Below are positions 1-8,599 of a stretch of 18,197 nucleotides of DNA, piece after piece. The position numbers and the translations under genes are program-made. Each line of letters opens with the position of its first letter. Position 1 is the first letter of the stretch. The notes under the pieces were generated by a model. That model made no database searches and was not told the origin of the DNA. It saw nothing but the letters and a program-made list of their open reading frames with translations. The stretch comes from Deltaproteobacteria bacterium (GTDB lineage Bacteria; Desulfobacterota; DSM-4660; Desulfatiglandales; Desulfatiglandaceae), in NCBI GenBank assembly GCA_019307165.1, contig JAFDKD010000008.1, positions 1 to 18,197 of the forward strand, given 5' to 3'.

Positions 1-1
1 A

Positions 2-322
2 AGATCTATTCACGAAAGAAACAGGGCTAAGGCATCAGAGGGCTGGGGTTGCAAAGACACGGGGGAGAGCCTGATGAATCGCGGCGGCAGCCGTATTGTG
101 GAGGCGGAGCGGTGGATGCGGAAAGCCGTTGAGGCGGATGTCAGGAACGGTATGAGACACAACCTCGGATTGGATCACGCGCTCTATGGGGAATTTTTCA
201 AGCGGCAAAGTGACAGAACCAGGGCTCAGGAGGAACTGGGCAAGGCCGTCGAGGTCCTTCGGGAATGCGGCGCGGATGGTTGGGTGGAGAAATACGAGAA
301 GGAACTGGCGGCCCTTTCATGA
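2..322 (+). CDS. C-terminal part of a TPR-repeat protein (cyclase/ATPase-associated type), cut by the left edge
   Basis: The reading frame is open from base 2 to the TGA at 320-322, so the gene begins left of the window. About 106 residues are visible. They are helical, with a TPR-like run: an EAERWMRKAVEAD helix, then a helix around NLGLDHALYGEFFKR, then AQEELGKAVEVLRECGADGW and a short KYEKELAAL ending. This ending resembles the C-terminal TPR tails that follow adenylate/guanylate cyclase and AAA-ATPase modules in many deltaproteobacterial proteins; that is a family impression and the catalytic part is not in view. The internal ATG at 74 would give only 82 residues and lacks a convincing ribosome site, so a 5'-truncated longer gene is preferred. 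A decayed remnant cannot be excluded. It ends 75 bases before the next gene's preferred start. Confidence 0.6.
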   Translation, partial: RSIHERNRAKASEGWGCKDTGESLMNRGGSRIVEAERWMRKAVEADVRNGMRHNLGLDHALYGEFFKRQSDRTRAQEELGKAVEVLRECGADGWVEKYEKELAALS

Positions 323-397
323 CCTGTGCCTGCAGGAACAAAAGTAAAGATCCGGGTCCATAGGACCAGGTTTTGCAGATGGAATACGATCACTTCA

Positions 398-1528
398 ATG
401 CGCGTTATATATTGGACACAACTTTTTTGGCCGTATATAGGCGGGGAAGAGGTACTGGCCACAAAATTCATCCCGGCGATGCGGGAGCTGGGTTACGATT
501 TCATGGTTGTGACGTCTCACGGAAGCCTTGAATTGCCGGATGAAGAGACCTACAAGGGCATCCCCATCCGACGCTTTCCTTTCCAATCGGCCTTGGAAAA
601 TAGAAGTTTTGTGGATATGCGAACGGCACTGCATAGGCTGGCCATCTTGAAGACATCATTCGCGCCCGCTTTGATTCATATCAACTTCACCGATCCGAGT
701 GTGTTTTTTCACTGGCAGACCATTCGCGCGCACCCTTGCCCAACGCTCGTTTCCACGCGTGTTGCAATGAGCGCTGAAACCGCGACGCCGGATTCCCTTT
801 TAGGAAGAACCCTGACCTCGGCTGACTGGGTGACCACGATTTCAAATGCCATGCTCCATGACCTGCATAGACTTGCTCCGGAGATAAAGGAGCGGGCGTC
901 GCTCATTTATAACGCCTTGGAGACGCCCCAAGCGTCCCCTCGCCCCCTTTGCTTCGAAAACCCGACCCTCCTGTGCCTGGGCAGGGTTGTGGACGACAAG
1001 GGCTTTGACATTGCCGTCAAAGCGTTGCCGCGAATCATCGAGAAGGCGCCGAAGGTACGATTAATAATTGCAGGAGACGGACCGGCAAAGCCTGACCTGA
1101 TGAATATGTCAAATGCGTTAGGGCTATCTGATGCGGTAAAATTCACCGGCTGGGTGAACCCGGCCGGGGTTCCGGACCTCATAAACACAGCGGATGTCGT
1201 CATCGTTCCGTCTCGATGCAGAGAAGCCTTTGGCTTAGTTGCCTTACAAGCGGCGCAAATGGGCAGGCCGGTCATTGCGACGCGTGTCGGTGGGCTTCCC
1301 GAAGTAGTACTTGATAATGAAACAGGGGTGTTGATTGCCGGGGAAGATCAAGCCGCTCTTTCCAATGCCGTGCTGGAACTGCTGCATAATCCCGCTAAGG
1401 CTAACAGGTTGGGGGAGTGTGGACGCTTTCGTGCACGGCGCATTTTCAGCTGGGAAAGCTACCTGGGAAAATATGATAAACTCTATCAACAAATCATCCG
1501 GAAAGGAGGATACGATGATAACCGCTGA
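398..1528 (+). CDS. Glycosyltransferase family 4 (GT-B fold)
   Basis: Predicted to transfer a sugar from a nucleotide-sugar donor to a glycan or lipid acceptor at the inner face of the membrane, as expected in surface polysaccharide assembly. The N-terminal half opens with MRVIYWTQLFWPYIGGEEVL, the usual glycine-rich start of GT4 enzymes, here at residues 1-20. The C-terminal donor domain covers about residues 188-345, with LCLGRVVDDKG (192-202), IIAGDGP (223-229), GWVNPAGVPDL, PSRCREAFGLVALQA (271-285) and a GGLPEV loop (298-303). The length, 376 residues, is normal. The second glutamate of the family's EX7E motif is Gln284. I chose ATG 398 because homology-like sequence begins there; an in-frame GTG at 326 would add 24 unconvincing residues. 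The gene overlaps the start of the PqqD-like gene by 14 bases, so the two are probably co-translated. Substrate unknown. Confidence 0.9.
   Translation: MRVIYWTQLFWPYIGGEEVLATKFIPAMRELGYDFMVVTSHGSLELPDEETYKGIPIRRFPFQSALENRSFVDMRTALHRLAILKTSFAPALIHINFTDPSVFFHWQTIRAHPCPTLVSTRVAMSAETATPDSLLGRTLTSADWVTTISNAMLHDLHRLAPEIKERASLIYNALETPQASPRPLCFENPTLLCLGRVVDDKGFDIAVKALPRIIEKAPKVRLIIAGDGPAKPDLMNMSNALGLSDAVKFTGWVNPAGVPDLINTADVVIVPSRCREAFGLVALQAAQMGRPVIATRVGGLPEVVLDNETGVLIAGEDQAALSNAVLELLHNPAKANRLGECGRFRARRIFSWESYLGKYDKLYQQIIRKGGYDDNR
1503..1509 (+). promoter_or_regulatory. Strong Shine-Dalgarno that fixes the PqqD-like gene start
   Basis: AAGGAGG lies inside the last codons of the GT4 gene, five bases before ATG 1515. 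A much longer upstream frame exists in this phase (from 1335) but lies inside the glycosyltransferase. This ribosome site decides for the short form. Confidence 0.75.
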
Positions 1529-1979
1529 TTCATGCTTTTTGCATAATGAGGCTGAAGTTGCGGCCGAAGTAATGGACGGCGACGCTGTTTTAATAAATCT
1601 GTCGACCGGCGTTTACTACAGCATCAGTGGTTCGGGAGGCGGCATCTGGTCCTTTTTGGCCAGTGGACAAAGCCTGCGGCAGATTGCAGATTCCGTCGCG
1701 GAACATTACGATGTCGATCCTGACCGGGCACGAGCCGACGTGGAGAAACTAATTTCCCGGTTGCTGCAGGAAAACATTATCAGCATCGCGGGTACGGAAG
1801 CTAACGAGGATATTGACCATTTTCCTTCGCATGGGAACAAACAGACTTATGAAACGCCGGAGCTTAAGATCTATCGTGATATGAGCGATCTTCTGGCCCT
1901 AGACCCACCCATGCCGAACTTGTCCGATATACCGTGGCGGGAGCCCAATGACCTTTCAAGTGATATTGACAAAAAATAA
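1515..1979 (+). CDS. PqqD-like (RRE-fold) protein with a C-terminal tail motif
   Basis: 154 residues. Residues about 8-92 look like the PqqD/PF05402 fold: a strand pair VLINLSTGVYYSISGSGGGIW (25-45), then LRQIADSVAEHYDVDPDRAR (54-73) and a helix ending LISRLLQENIIS. This fold binds leader peptides in ribosomal peptide (RiPP) maturation, and it also occurs in stand-alone genes within polysaccharide and asparagine-synthase clusters. The rest is a charged linker followed by ELKIYRDMSDLLALDPPMP (116-134) and a DIPWREP segment. Such a D-M-x-D-L-L-x-L-D-P element is, from memory, recurrent at the end of PqqD-like proteins. No radical SAM enzyme, protease or precursor peptide is visible nearby, so a RiPP role is not supported. 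It lies between two glycosyltransferases, overlapping the first. Confidence 0.75.
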   Translation: MITADSCFLHNEAEVAAEVMDGDAVLINLSTGVYYSISGSGGGIWSFLASGQSLRQIADSVAEHYDVDPDRARADVEKLISRLLQENIISIAGTEANEDIDHFPSHGNKQTYETPELKIYRDMSDLLALDPPMPNLSDIPWREPNDLSSDIDKK

Positions 1980-2145
1980 CACCGCCGGAAATGGCCCATT
2001 TGATTCCTTTCCGGGCGGAGAATAAAATTTTTGTCGAATATCGACTGCCGTATGGAACCCTGCAATATCTTAGTTGGAGTCGTTGTATTCACTTTTGGCT
2101 CATTTGCTTGTACGGCAATTTTCCTAAAGTATAGCAGAGCGTTAT

Positions 2146-2835
2146 ATGTCAAAACCATTGATCAGCTGTATTATTCCCGCTTTTAACAGCGACAAATATT
2201 TGGCCGAAGCTTTGGACAGCATTTTGGCCCAAACCTATCGACCTTTCGAAATTATTGTCGCAGATGACGGGTCGACGGATACGACCGCGGAAGTGTCGGA
2301 GGGCTACGGGGACAGAGTCAGGTTCCTAAGCCAGAAGACAGCCGGTCCCGCGGCGACCAGAAACTTTGGACTTCAGAACGCCAAAGGCGATTTTGTTGCC
2401 TTTCTCGACGCTGATGATCTGTGGCACCCCGAAAAACTTTCCCTGCAAATGTCTAGGTTTGAACAGCAGCCGGAACTCCACCTGTGCGTAACGCACGTGA
2501 AGCTCATCTGGACTCAGACACTTCGTGAAGAACAGGAGCAGTACCAACATCATGTCAGGGCAAAACCCGTCCCCGGGTATGCGACTACGACCCTTTTGGC
2601 GCGGCGCGAGGCGTTCCGCCGCATAGGCGGGTTCAACGCGGAATACTGGTTTTGTGATGCCACCGATTGGTTTATGCGCGCGAAGAATGCCGGCCTTATA
2701 ATGGAGTTGTTGCCCGATGTTCTGACTTATCACCGTATGCATGAAGGCAATTTGACGAGACGGAAAAACGAGGCCAGTCGACATGAATTTCTGACAATTG
2801 TAAATAAAGCCATACGGCAACGCTGCAATCAGTGA
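2146..2835 (+). CDS. Glycosyltransferase family 2 (GT-A fold)
   Basis: 229 residues, a compact GT2 enzyme. It starts SCIIPAFNSDKYLAEALDSI (7-26), the nucleotide-binding strand and helix. It carries VADDGSTDTT (38-47) for uridine binding, GPAATRNFG (67-75), and the metal-binding FLDADDLW (87-93). Further on, CDATDWFMRAKNAG and YHRMHEGN match the acceptor-side acidic motif and closing region of the family. There is no membrane segment, so it would act in the cytosol on a membrane-linked acceptor. It follows the PqqD-like gene after a 166-base AT-richer gap with only a weak ribosome site (GCAGAG). It may have its own promoter, but I could not identify a convincing one. The acceptor and sugar cannot be read from the sequence. 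Confidence 0.88.
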   Translation: MSKPLISCIIPAFNSDKYLAEALDSILAQTYRPFEIIVADDGSTDTTAEVSEGYGDRVRFLSQKTAGPAATRNFGLQNAKGDFVAFLDADDLWHPEKLSLQMSRFEQQPELHLCVTHVKLIWTQTLREEQEQYQHHVRAKPVPGYATTTLLARREAFRRIGGFNAEYWFCDATDWFMRAKNAGLIMELLPDVLTYHRMHEGNLTRRKNEASRHEFLTIVNKAIRQRCNQ

Positions 2836-3000
2836 TTTTCCTCGCACAGAGCCTCGCTGCAAGGAAATTATCGATTCAACGATTTCGGTTGATTAATTCC
2901 GCCGCCATACCGGCCGATCGTAATCGACTACACCCTCAAGCAAAAAGTGACGCCGGATGTGGAGCACGTTTACCGGCCGAATTAGCCTGGAACCTCGCGT

Positions 3001-4272
3001 TCAGTCACAATCCTTGACAAGCCTCTTTTTTTGAATTTCAGATGAAATGGTTTCCGCTATCATCCGAAGGCCTCTCGGGCTGTTGTGGGCATCGACCGGG
3101 AAGAGATACAGTGACAACGGGTCCTGATCCGTCTCCAGGAAAGTCGCCAGGTCGATAAACGGAATCCCTAAACCCAAGCAGGTGTTTCCCACAAAACGGT
3201 TGACAGCCTTCAAATGCATTTCGTTCAGTTGAACGGCATCGGGGATCATGACCACAAGAAGCCCGAAATGATGACGTTCGGCTTCTCTCGCCATTTTTTC
3301 AAGGGTACGGGAGAAGGCCTCAAGCATTTCCTTTTCCACAGTGCACGTCATGATTGCATAGTTCTTGTTTTCCGGACCCAGTCTGCGTTTTCTTTTCTCG
3401 ATGCTCTTCAGGTAATCGTACCCTCCACGGTGGCGGTTTTTGTATTTGAACAGGGTGTCCGCGTTGTGCAGAAAAGTCCATAAAACAGACTTATTGCGCA
3501 ATTTGCTGTTTCCGGGCTCGGGTTCAAAGGGGTTTTCGCCGGAATATGGCTCACCCGGTCGATAGGGAGGCGTGGATCTGCCAAGATCGTTGAGATAGAT
3601 GCCCAGGATCACCAAGTCAGGACCAAAGTCAACGACCTTGTTCTTGAGTTGCTCATAGTATTGCCACATATTGTATCCTACAACAGCGCAATTGATCACC
3701 TCACTGACAATCCCCTGATCGTTTAAAATCGATTCCAGTTGTTTTGGGTAGGTATCTTTCAGCTCCACGCCCATACCAAAAGTGAATGAGTCTCCGATCA
3801 CCATGATTCGGCGGACTGACGCCGGCTTTTTAATGGAAAGCTCAACATCCCTGAACCCATGGGCATTGATCTGGTACAATTCACCCAAGTGCCCGTACCC
3901 CCTGGCCCCGGGCACCAGTTCGTACCCGAGGACCGGTGAGGCGCGATGTATCTGAACCATCCCGGGAGATGCCAATGGCGGGCTCCAAATTCGTATAGCT
4001 CCCTCAATCGCCGCCAGGGCCACAACCACGGAAATGCCCACGAGAAAAGTGTTTTGCCAACCATGGCCGACCAGCAAACGCAGAAAAACCAGAGGCAGCA
4101 GAAAAGAAAAGGGGGTAAACAGGCTGTTGGCCTTGATGGTGATGCCTGCAACGGTTATTCCGAAGCCTCCTGTCACCATGATAATGGGGACGGTAATAAG
4201 AAAAATAATGATCCCCGCATCCAGCACCGGCAAAACAAGCCGGACCAGGGCTGAATACCGGTCAGTTTTCAT
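3001..4272 (-). CDS. Membrane-anchored SGNH/GDSL-family hydrolase or acyltransferase
   Basis: 423 residues. Three or four hydrophobic segments at about 11-36, 38-48, 55-68 and 75-95 anchor it in the membrane. A soluble SGNH domain follows. It has MVIGDSFTFG (157-166) with nucleophile Ser162, Gly199 in NCAVVGYN, GIYLND with Asn228, and VDAHNSPRG with Asp394 and His396, so all four SGNH blocks are present. Enzymes of this form add or remove O-acyl groups on extracytoplasmic glycans; the substrate is not evident. The start is set by ATG 4272, whose last bases overlap the amidase stop (ATGA at 4269-4272). A 16-residue-longer form from 4320 would run into the amidase gene and is unlikely. It is the last gene of the mutS-amidase operon, and its product could act on the same cell wall. 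Confidence 0.82.
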   Translation of the reverse strand: MKTDRYSALVRLVLPVLDAGIIIFLITVPIIMVTGGFGITVAGITIKANSLFTPFSFLLPLVFLRLLVGHGWQNTFLVGISVVVALAAIEGAIRIWSPPLASPGMVQIHRASPVLGYELVPGARGYGHLGELYQINAHGFRDVELSIKKPASVRRIMVIGDSFTFGMGVELKDTYPKQLESILNDQGIVSEVINCAVVGYNMWQYYEQLKNKVVDFGPDLVILGIYLNDLGRSTPPYRPGEPYSGENPFEPEPGNSKLRNKSVLWTFLHNADTLFKYKNRHRGGYDYLKSIEKRKRRLGPENKNYAIMTCTVEKEMLEAFSRTLEKMAREAERHHFGLLVVMIPDAVQLNEMHLKAVNRFVGNTCLGLGIPFIDLATFLETDQDPLSLYLFPVDAHNSPRGLRMIAETISSEIQKKRLVKDCD

Positions 4273-5993
4273 TGGTAGATCTTTTCCGTTTCCCGTATAT
4301 ACGACTTGATGCCCGAGCATATGCCGTCGGCAATGCCTTCCCGGTATTTCTTGCTCCGCAGTCGTTTCTTGTCTTTGGCATTGGTGATGAACCCGGTCTC
4401 AATCAGGATGGACGGCATGTTGGCGCCGATCAGCACGTAAAAGGGCGCCTGCTTCACCCCCAGGCTTCTCGAGGTTTTGTAGCGCTTCTTGACCTGCACC
4501 ACCATTCCCCTTTGCACCTGGTGGGCAAGACGGCTGGATTCATGCAGTTTGGTGTTGAGCATGAGGTCATTCAAAATAGTCTGCAGGTCGCTGATGCTTT
4601 TCTGGGAAGTGGCGTTTTCCCGGGCAGCCACCATAACGGCCCGCTCGTCCGTGGCCATGTTCAGAAAATAGGTTTCCAGGCCCCAGATCCGCTTGTCCCG
4701 GTGGGCATTGATATGAAGGGAAACAAAGAGGTCCGCCTTTTTCATGTTGGCGATGGCGGTCCGCTGCTCCAGGGTGAGAAATTTGTCCGTATTGCGGGTC
4801 AGATGGACCTTGCAGCCGATCTGTTTTCTGATCTTCACGGCGAGGATCTTGGCCAGGTCGAGCACGATATCCTTTTCTCTAACGCTGCCGACCAGGCATC
4901 CCGGGTCCTTTCCGCCATGACCGGGATCGATGACGATCGTCCGCACATTCAATCCCAACTGCCGCGCCAGGGACAGCGTCTCATCGGGGGTGTCGGCCTT
5001 TCGGACGCCTTTTCTGACATTCGCGCGCCCGGTTTTTGATTTCGGCTCTTTCGAGGGCGATTCCCCTTTGAGGCGCCGCACGTCCACAACGATCCTGAAG
5101 GGATCATACAGGTGGAAGACCTTGTACTGCCCCACGCTGACCATGTCCAGGACCACCCGCGCCGTGTCTGGTTGGTACTGCCCGGCCCTGGCCCGCTGCA
5201 GGAGTCCGTCCCGGATGGGAATGTGCTTGTCGATTTCCGACGGCACAAGGGTCTTTTCGATGTCCACGTAAAGCCTGGAGGGCTTTTTGAGACGGGAATC
5301 GGCCTTGAGCAGCCGGTGTTTATATTTGGCGGGGTTGTCAAGGTCGATCACCACCCTTGTATAGTTGGGTGTGGACCAGTGGCGGATGTCTTTGAGGGAA
5401 ACCGACGCCGGTCCGGATCTTTTGGACGGAGGCGTTTTCCGCACGTCATGCTGTTTGCTCAGGGCCACCTCCAGCACATCCAGGCGCTTTTTCGCTTTGA
5501 CGCGCATGTCGCCATCGGGAAACTTGACCTCTACCTTGAGATATTCCACATAGGCCTTTGAAATGTTGCGGAATTTATTTTCGTAGATTTCACCAATCGC
5601 ATATTGGGCATCGTCGGCCAAACGATGTTTCGGGTATTTTTCAACCAGCAGCCGGTTCAGCCTTACGGCCTCGTTGAGGTCCTTCAAAGATCCCGAATAC
5701 CTGTGGAGACCGGTGTGCAGTCTGGCTGAATGGTAAAGTGCCCACGGGGCCTGATCCGATTTGGGATAAGCCTTGTAGACTTTCGTATATCGATTGATGC
5801 AACGGACCCAGTTATCGCGGTATTTCTTCCTGGCGGAAGACCCGTCCAGTTTTTTCCGGCATCGATCCGCTTCCTTGATGAGCGTTTTCGGGTGGCCGGC
5901 GGTCCCGGCGCGGCAATCGCTTTCATAACCTGCAACCAGTACAAGCGCCGAAACCACCATGAAAATGATGGTCTTGATCTTAATAGCGTTCAT
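4269..5993 (-). CDS. N-acetylmuramoyl-L-alanine amidase (TPR-AMIN-Amidase_3, AmiC-like)
   Basis: Periplasmic zinc hydrolase that cuts the bond between muramic acid and the peptide stem, typically in daughter-cell separation. 574 residues. A signal peptide spans about 1-30 (hydrophobic TIIFMVVSALVLVAG, probable cleavage after CRA). A TPR/Tol-Pal-like helical region covers about 65-180 (YPKSDQAPWALYHSARL, YPKHRLADDAQYAIGEIYE). An AMIN domain at about 200-308 should place it on the envelope. After a basic linker, the catalytic domain covers about 351-567. Zinc and catalytic residues are visible: His359 (DPGHGG), Glu373 (VREKD), His427 (SLHINAH) and Glu532 (IETGF). Start ATG 5993 overlaps the mutS stop as ATGA, with AAGGAC upstream; the longer frame to 6083 lies inside mutS. 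The inserted helix around 455-500 resembles the regulatory helix of division amidases, which suggests activation by a partner. Confidence 0.93.
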   Translation of the reverse strand: MNAIKIKTIIFMVVSALVLVAGYESDCRAGTAGHPKTLIKEADRCRKKLDGSSARKKYRDNWVRCINRYTKVYKAYPKSDQAPWALYHSARLHTGLHRYSGSLKDLNEAVRLNRLLVEKYPKHRLADDAQYAIGEIYENKFRNISKAYVEYLKVEVKFPDGDMRVKAKKRLDVLEVALSKQHDVRKTPPSKRSGPASVSLKDIRHWSTPNYTRVVIDLDNPAKYKHRLLKADSRLKKPSRLYVDIEKTLVPSEIDKHIPIRDGLLQRARAGQYQPDTARVVLDMVSVGQYKVFHLYDPFRIVVDVRRLKGESPSKEPKSKTGRANVRKGVRKADTPDETLSLARQLGLNVRTIVIDPGHGGKDPGCLVGSVREKDIVLDLAKILAVKIRKQIGCKVHLTRNTDKFLTLEQRTAIANMKKADLFVSLHINAHRDKRIWGLETYFLNMATDERAVMVAARENATSQKSISDLQTILNDLMLNTKLHESSRLAHQVQRGMVVQVKKRYKTSRSLGVKQAPFYVLIGANMPSILIETGFITNAKDKKRLRSKKYREGIADGICSGIKSYIRETEKIYQ

Positions 5994-8599
5994 TTGTCCT
6001 TGATGACGAATTCCTTCAAACGGCTGAGTTCGACCAGTGCTTCCAGGGGCGTCATACCGGTAATGTCCAATCCTTCCACCCATTCGCTCAGCCTGCGTTC
6101 ATCGCCGCCGAAAAGATTAAGCTGCGCGGACTCGGCGGTCCCATGGGCGCCGGATGCCCGGGCCAGCCGGGGGAAACCGGATGGGGACAACTCGTGCTGC
6201 TCAAGGGTTTCCAGTATCTCCTTGGCCCTTTTCAATACCGGCTCGGGGATGCCCGCAATTCTGGCCACCTGTATGCCGTAACTCCGGCTCGTACCGCCCG
6301 GGACCAGCTTCCGCAAAAACACCACCTGATCGTTCCACTCCCTTACCGCGATATTGTAGTTTTTTGCCCGCTGTTTGGCGGCCACCAGTTCGGTCAGCTC
6401 GTGGTAATGGGTGGCGAACAGGGTTCTCACGCCCAGGTCCTCGCGGTCGTGCAGGGCCTCTGCCACGGACCATGCAATACTCAGCCCGTCGAAGGTGCTG
6501 GTGCCACGCCCGATCTCGTCGAGAATCACCAGACTTCGGGGCGTGGCGTTATGGAGGATATTGGCGGTCTCGCTCATCTCCACCATGAAGGTGCTCCTGC
6601 CCCGGGCGAGATCGTCCGATGCGCCGACGCGGCTGAAAATGCGATCCGCCATGCCGATAACCGCACGGGCCGCGGGGACGAAACTCCCCATCTGGGCCAT
6701 CAGCACGGCCAGGGCCGTCTGCCGCAGGACCGTGGACTTGCCCGCCATATTGGGGCCGGTAATGATGAGCAGCTGCTGCTCCGAGCCGTCCAGCCGAATA
6801 TCGTTGGGCACGAACGCCTCATCCCTTACGGCCAGTTCCACGACCGGGTGCCGGGCTTCCACGAGTTCGATCTCGAGCCCTTCCCCGATTTCGGGAAGGC
6901 AGTAGTTGTTTTGCTGGGCGACTTCGGCCAGGCCGGCCAGGACGTCAATTTCCGCCACCAGTTCCGCGGTGGCCTTGATCCGACGGGTTTCCCCCGCGAC
7001 ACGCGCCCTGATGCGCTCGAAAATCTCCAATTCAAGGGCCACGCGCCGCTCCTCGGCCCCGAGCACCTGCTCCTCTCTGGCCTTTAACTCGTCCGTTATG
7101 TATCGCTCGCCGTTAGCCAGAGTCTGCTTTCGCACATAATCCTCGGGAACCAGATGCAGGTTGGCCTTGGTCACTTCGATATAGTACCCGAAAACCTTGT
7201 TAAACCCGACTTTAAGACTCGATATGCCGGTCCTTTTCTGCTCGTGCGCGGCAAATCGGGCGATCCAGCTTTTCCCGTCCCTGCTCAAACCGATAAGGCG
7301 GTCAAGTTCCTCGTGGTAGCCCTCGCGAATGATACCCCCGTCTTTGACGGCCACCGGAGGATCGTCGTGGATGGCCTCCGCAATCCATTCGGCCACGTTG
7401 TCCAGGGTGTCCATCAGGCCGGCGATTTCAGACAGACGCATGCTTGCCGTGGCCCCTGTCCGCTCTTTAATCCCCGGCAACCGCCGTATGGACCTCTCAA
7501 GGGACAAAAGGTCCCTGGCATTGGCCCTTCCCAGGGCAATCCGGCCGTTCAACCGCTCCAGATCGTAAATATCTTCAAGTTCCTGCCGGATATCCTCTCT
7601 CAACAGCGTATCGTCTTTAAAACAGGATACGGCGGCCAATCGGTTGCGTACGGCTCCCGACTCGATAAGGGGATAAATCATCCACCGTTTCAGCAACCGG
7701 CCGCCCATGGGCGTGATCGTACGATTCAGAACGTGGTAGAGCGACCCTTTGACGGATTGGCGCCGCATCGTCTGCAAAAGCTCCAAATGCGCGCAGGTGG
7801 CAGCGTCCAGATACATGAAATCTCCCACCCTATACGTCTGCAATTCCTTGATGTGTTGGGGCGTTTCCTTTTGCGTTTCCTTGAGGTAGAATGCCAGGGC
7901 CCCGGCCGCCCTAATGCCCTCGGGCATGTCTTCGCACCCGAACCCGGCCAGCGAGCGAACGCCCAATTGGTCCTTGAGGAACCGCTCGGCCCGGTGGCGC
8001 TCGAAGGCGTCCCCGTCGAGGACCTCTATGCGGTAATCGGCCGGAACGTTTTGTCTTCCCGGCTCGCCCCCTTCCGGCAGCAAAAGCTCCGCAGGGGAAA
8101 TCCGTTCCAGTTCATCGGAAAGTTCTTTCAGCGAAAGCACTTCGGTCACCCGAAACTCGCCTGTGGAAAGGTCCGCATGCGCCAGGCCCCAGCGCCCCTC
8201 CCGGCCGGAAGCCGCGGCCATGTACAGATTGCGCGTCTCATCCACGTCGACCTCGTCCACGACGGAGCCCGGCGTAACCAACCGCACCACGTCCCGCTTG
8301 ACAATCCCCTTGGACGCTTTCGGGTCCTCGGTCTGCTCGCAGACGGCCACCTTGAGGCCTTCGCTTATCAGGCGCGAAATATAGCCTTTCGCGGAATGAT
8401 GGGGCACGCCGCACATGGGAACCTTTTCCCCATTCAGGGTCCCCCGGGAGGTGAGGGTAATGCCCAGCACCTTCGACGCCGTGCGTGCATCCTCGAAGAA
8501 CATTTCATAGAAATCGCCCATACGGTAAAACAGGATGGCATCCGGATAGTCGCTTTTAATGCCCGTGTACTGTTTGAGCATTGGCGTCATCTGGCTCAT
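5990..8599 (-). CDS. mutS: DNA mismatch repair protein MutS
   Basis: ATPase that recognises mispairs and starts mismatch repair with MutL. 869 residues from the chosen start, close to the usual MutS1 length. The mismatch-binding motif GDFYEMF carries Phe30 and Glu32 (Escherichia Phe36/Glu38). Connector, lever and clamp domains follow (VGFNKVFGYYIEVTKANLHL in the core). The ATPase has Walker A GPNMAGKST (615-623), the ARGRSTFMVEM region, Walker B LVILDEIGRGTSTFDG (about 690-705) and FATHYHEL. Near the C-terminus QLNLF (826-830) fits a beta-clamp binding peptide. Start ATG 8599 is preceded by GAGAAG and begins MSQMTPMLKQY. The frame stays open to 8692 but those residues look non-coding, and ATG 8590 is an alternative. 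First gene of a three-gene coupled operon. Confidence 0.97.
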   Translation of the reverse strand: MSQMTPMLKQYTGIKSDYPDAILFYRMGDFYEMFFEDARTASKVLGITLTSRGTLNGEKVPMCGVPHHSAKGYISRLISEGLKVAVCEQTEDPKASKGIVKRDVVRLVTPGSVVDEVDVDETRNLYMAAASGREGRWGLAHADLSTGEFRVTEVLSLKELSDELERISPAELLLPEGGEPGRQNVPADYRIEVLDGDAFERHRAERFLKDQLGVRSLAGFGCEDMPEGIRAAGALAFYLKETQKETPQHIKELQTYRVGDFMYLDAATCAHLELLQTMRRQSVKGSLYHVLNRTITPMGGRLLKRWMIYPLIESGAVRNRLAAVSCFKDDTLLREDIRQELEDIYDLERLNGRIALGRANARDLLSLERSIRRLPGIKERTGATASMRLSEIAGLMDTLDNVAEWIAEAIHDDPPVAVKDGGIIREGYHEELDRLIGLSRDGKSWIARFAAHEQKRTGISSLKVGFNKVFGYYIEVTKANLHLVPEDYVRKQTLANGERYITDELKAREEQVLGAEERRVALELEIFERIRARVAGETRRIKATAELVAEIDVLAGLAEVAQQNNYCLPEIGEGLEIELVEARHPVVELAVRDEAFVPNDIRLDGSEQQLLIITGPNMAGKSTVLRQTALAVLMAQMGSFVPAARAVIGMADRIFSRVGASDDLARGRSTFMVEMSETANILHNATPRSLVILDEIGRGTSTFDGLSIAWSVAEALHDREDLGVRTLFATHYHELTELVAAKQRAKNYNIAVREWNDQVVFLRKLVPGGTSRSYGIQVARIAGIPEPVLKRAKEILETLEQHELSPSGFPRLARASGAHGTAESAQLNLFGGDERRLSEWVEGLDITGMTPLEALVELSRLKEFVIKDK

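Noticed and set aside
1515..1979. RiPP biosynthesis locus
   Set aside because: Only the PqqD-like gene is present; no radical SAM, cyclase, protease or precursor peptide is visible within the window.
1980..2145. Promoter for the GT2 gene (TTGTAC with TATAGC)
   Set aside because: Weak match to consensus, and the start would lie only a few bases before the ATG.
2832..3017. 61-residue plus-strand frame after the GT2 gene
   Set aside because: It overlaps the GT2 stop, has no ribosome site, and its sequence has no pattern. The gap 2836-3000 otherwise holds nothing I recognise. A short open stretch at 2905-2985 in another frame reads like coding sequence (VIDYTLKQKV), but it has no start and I could not name it.
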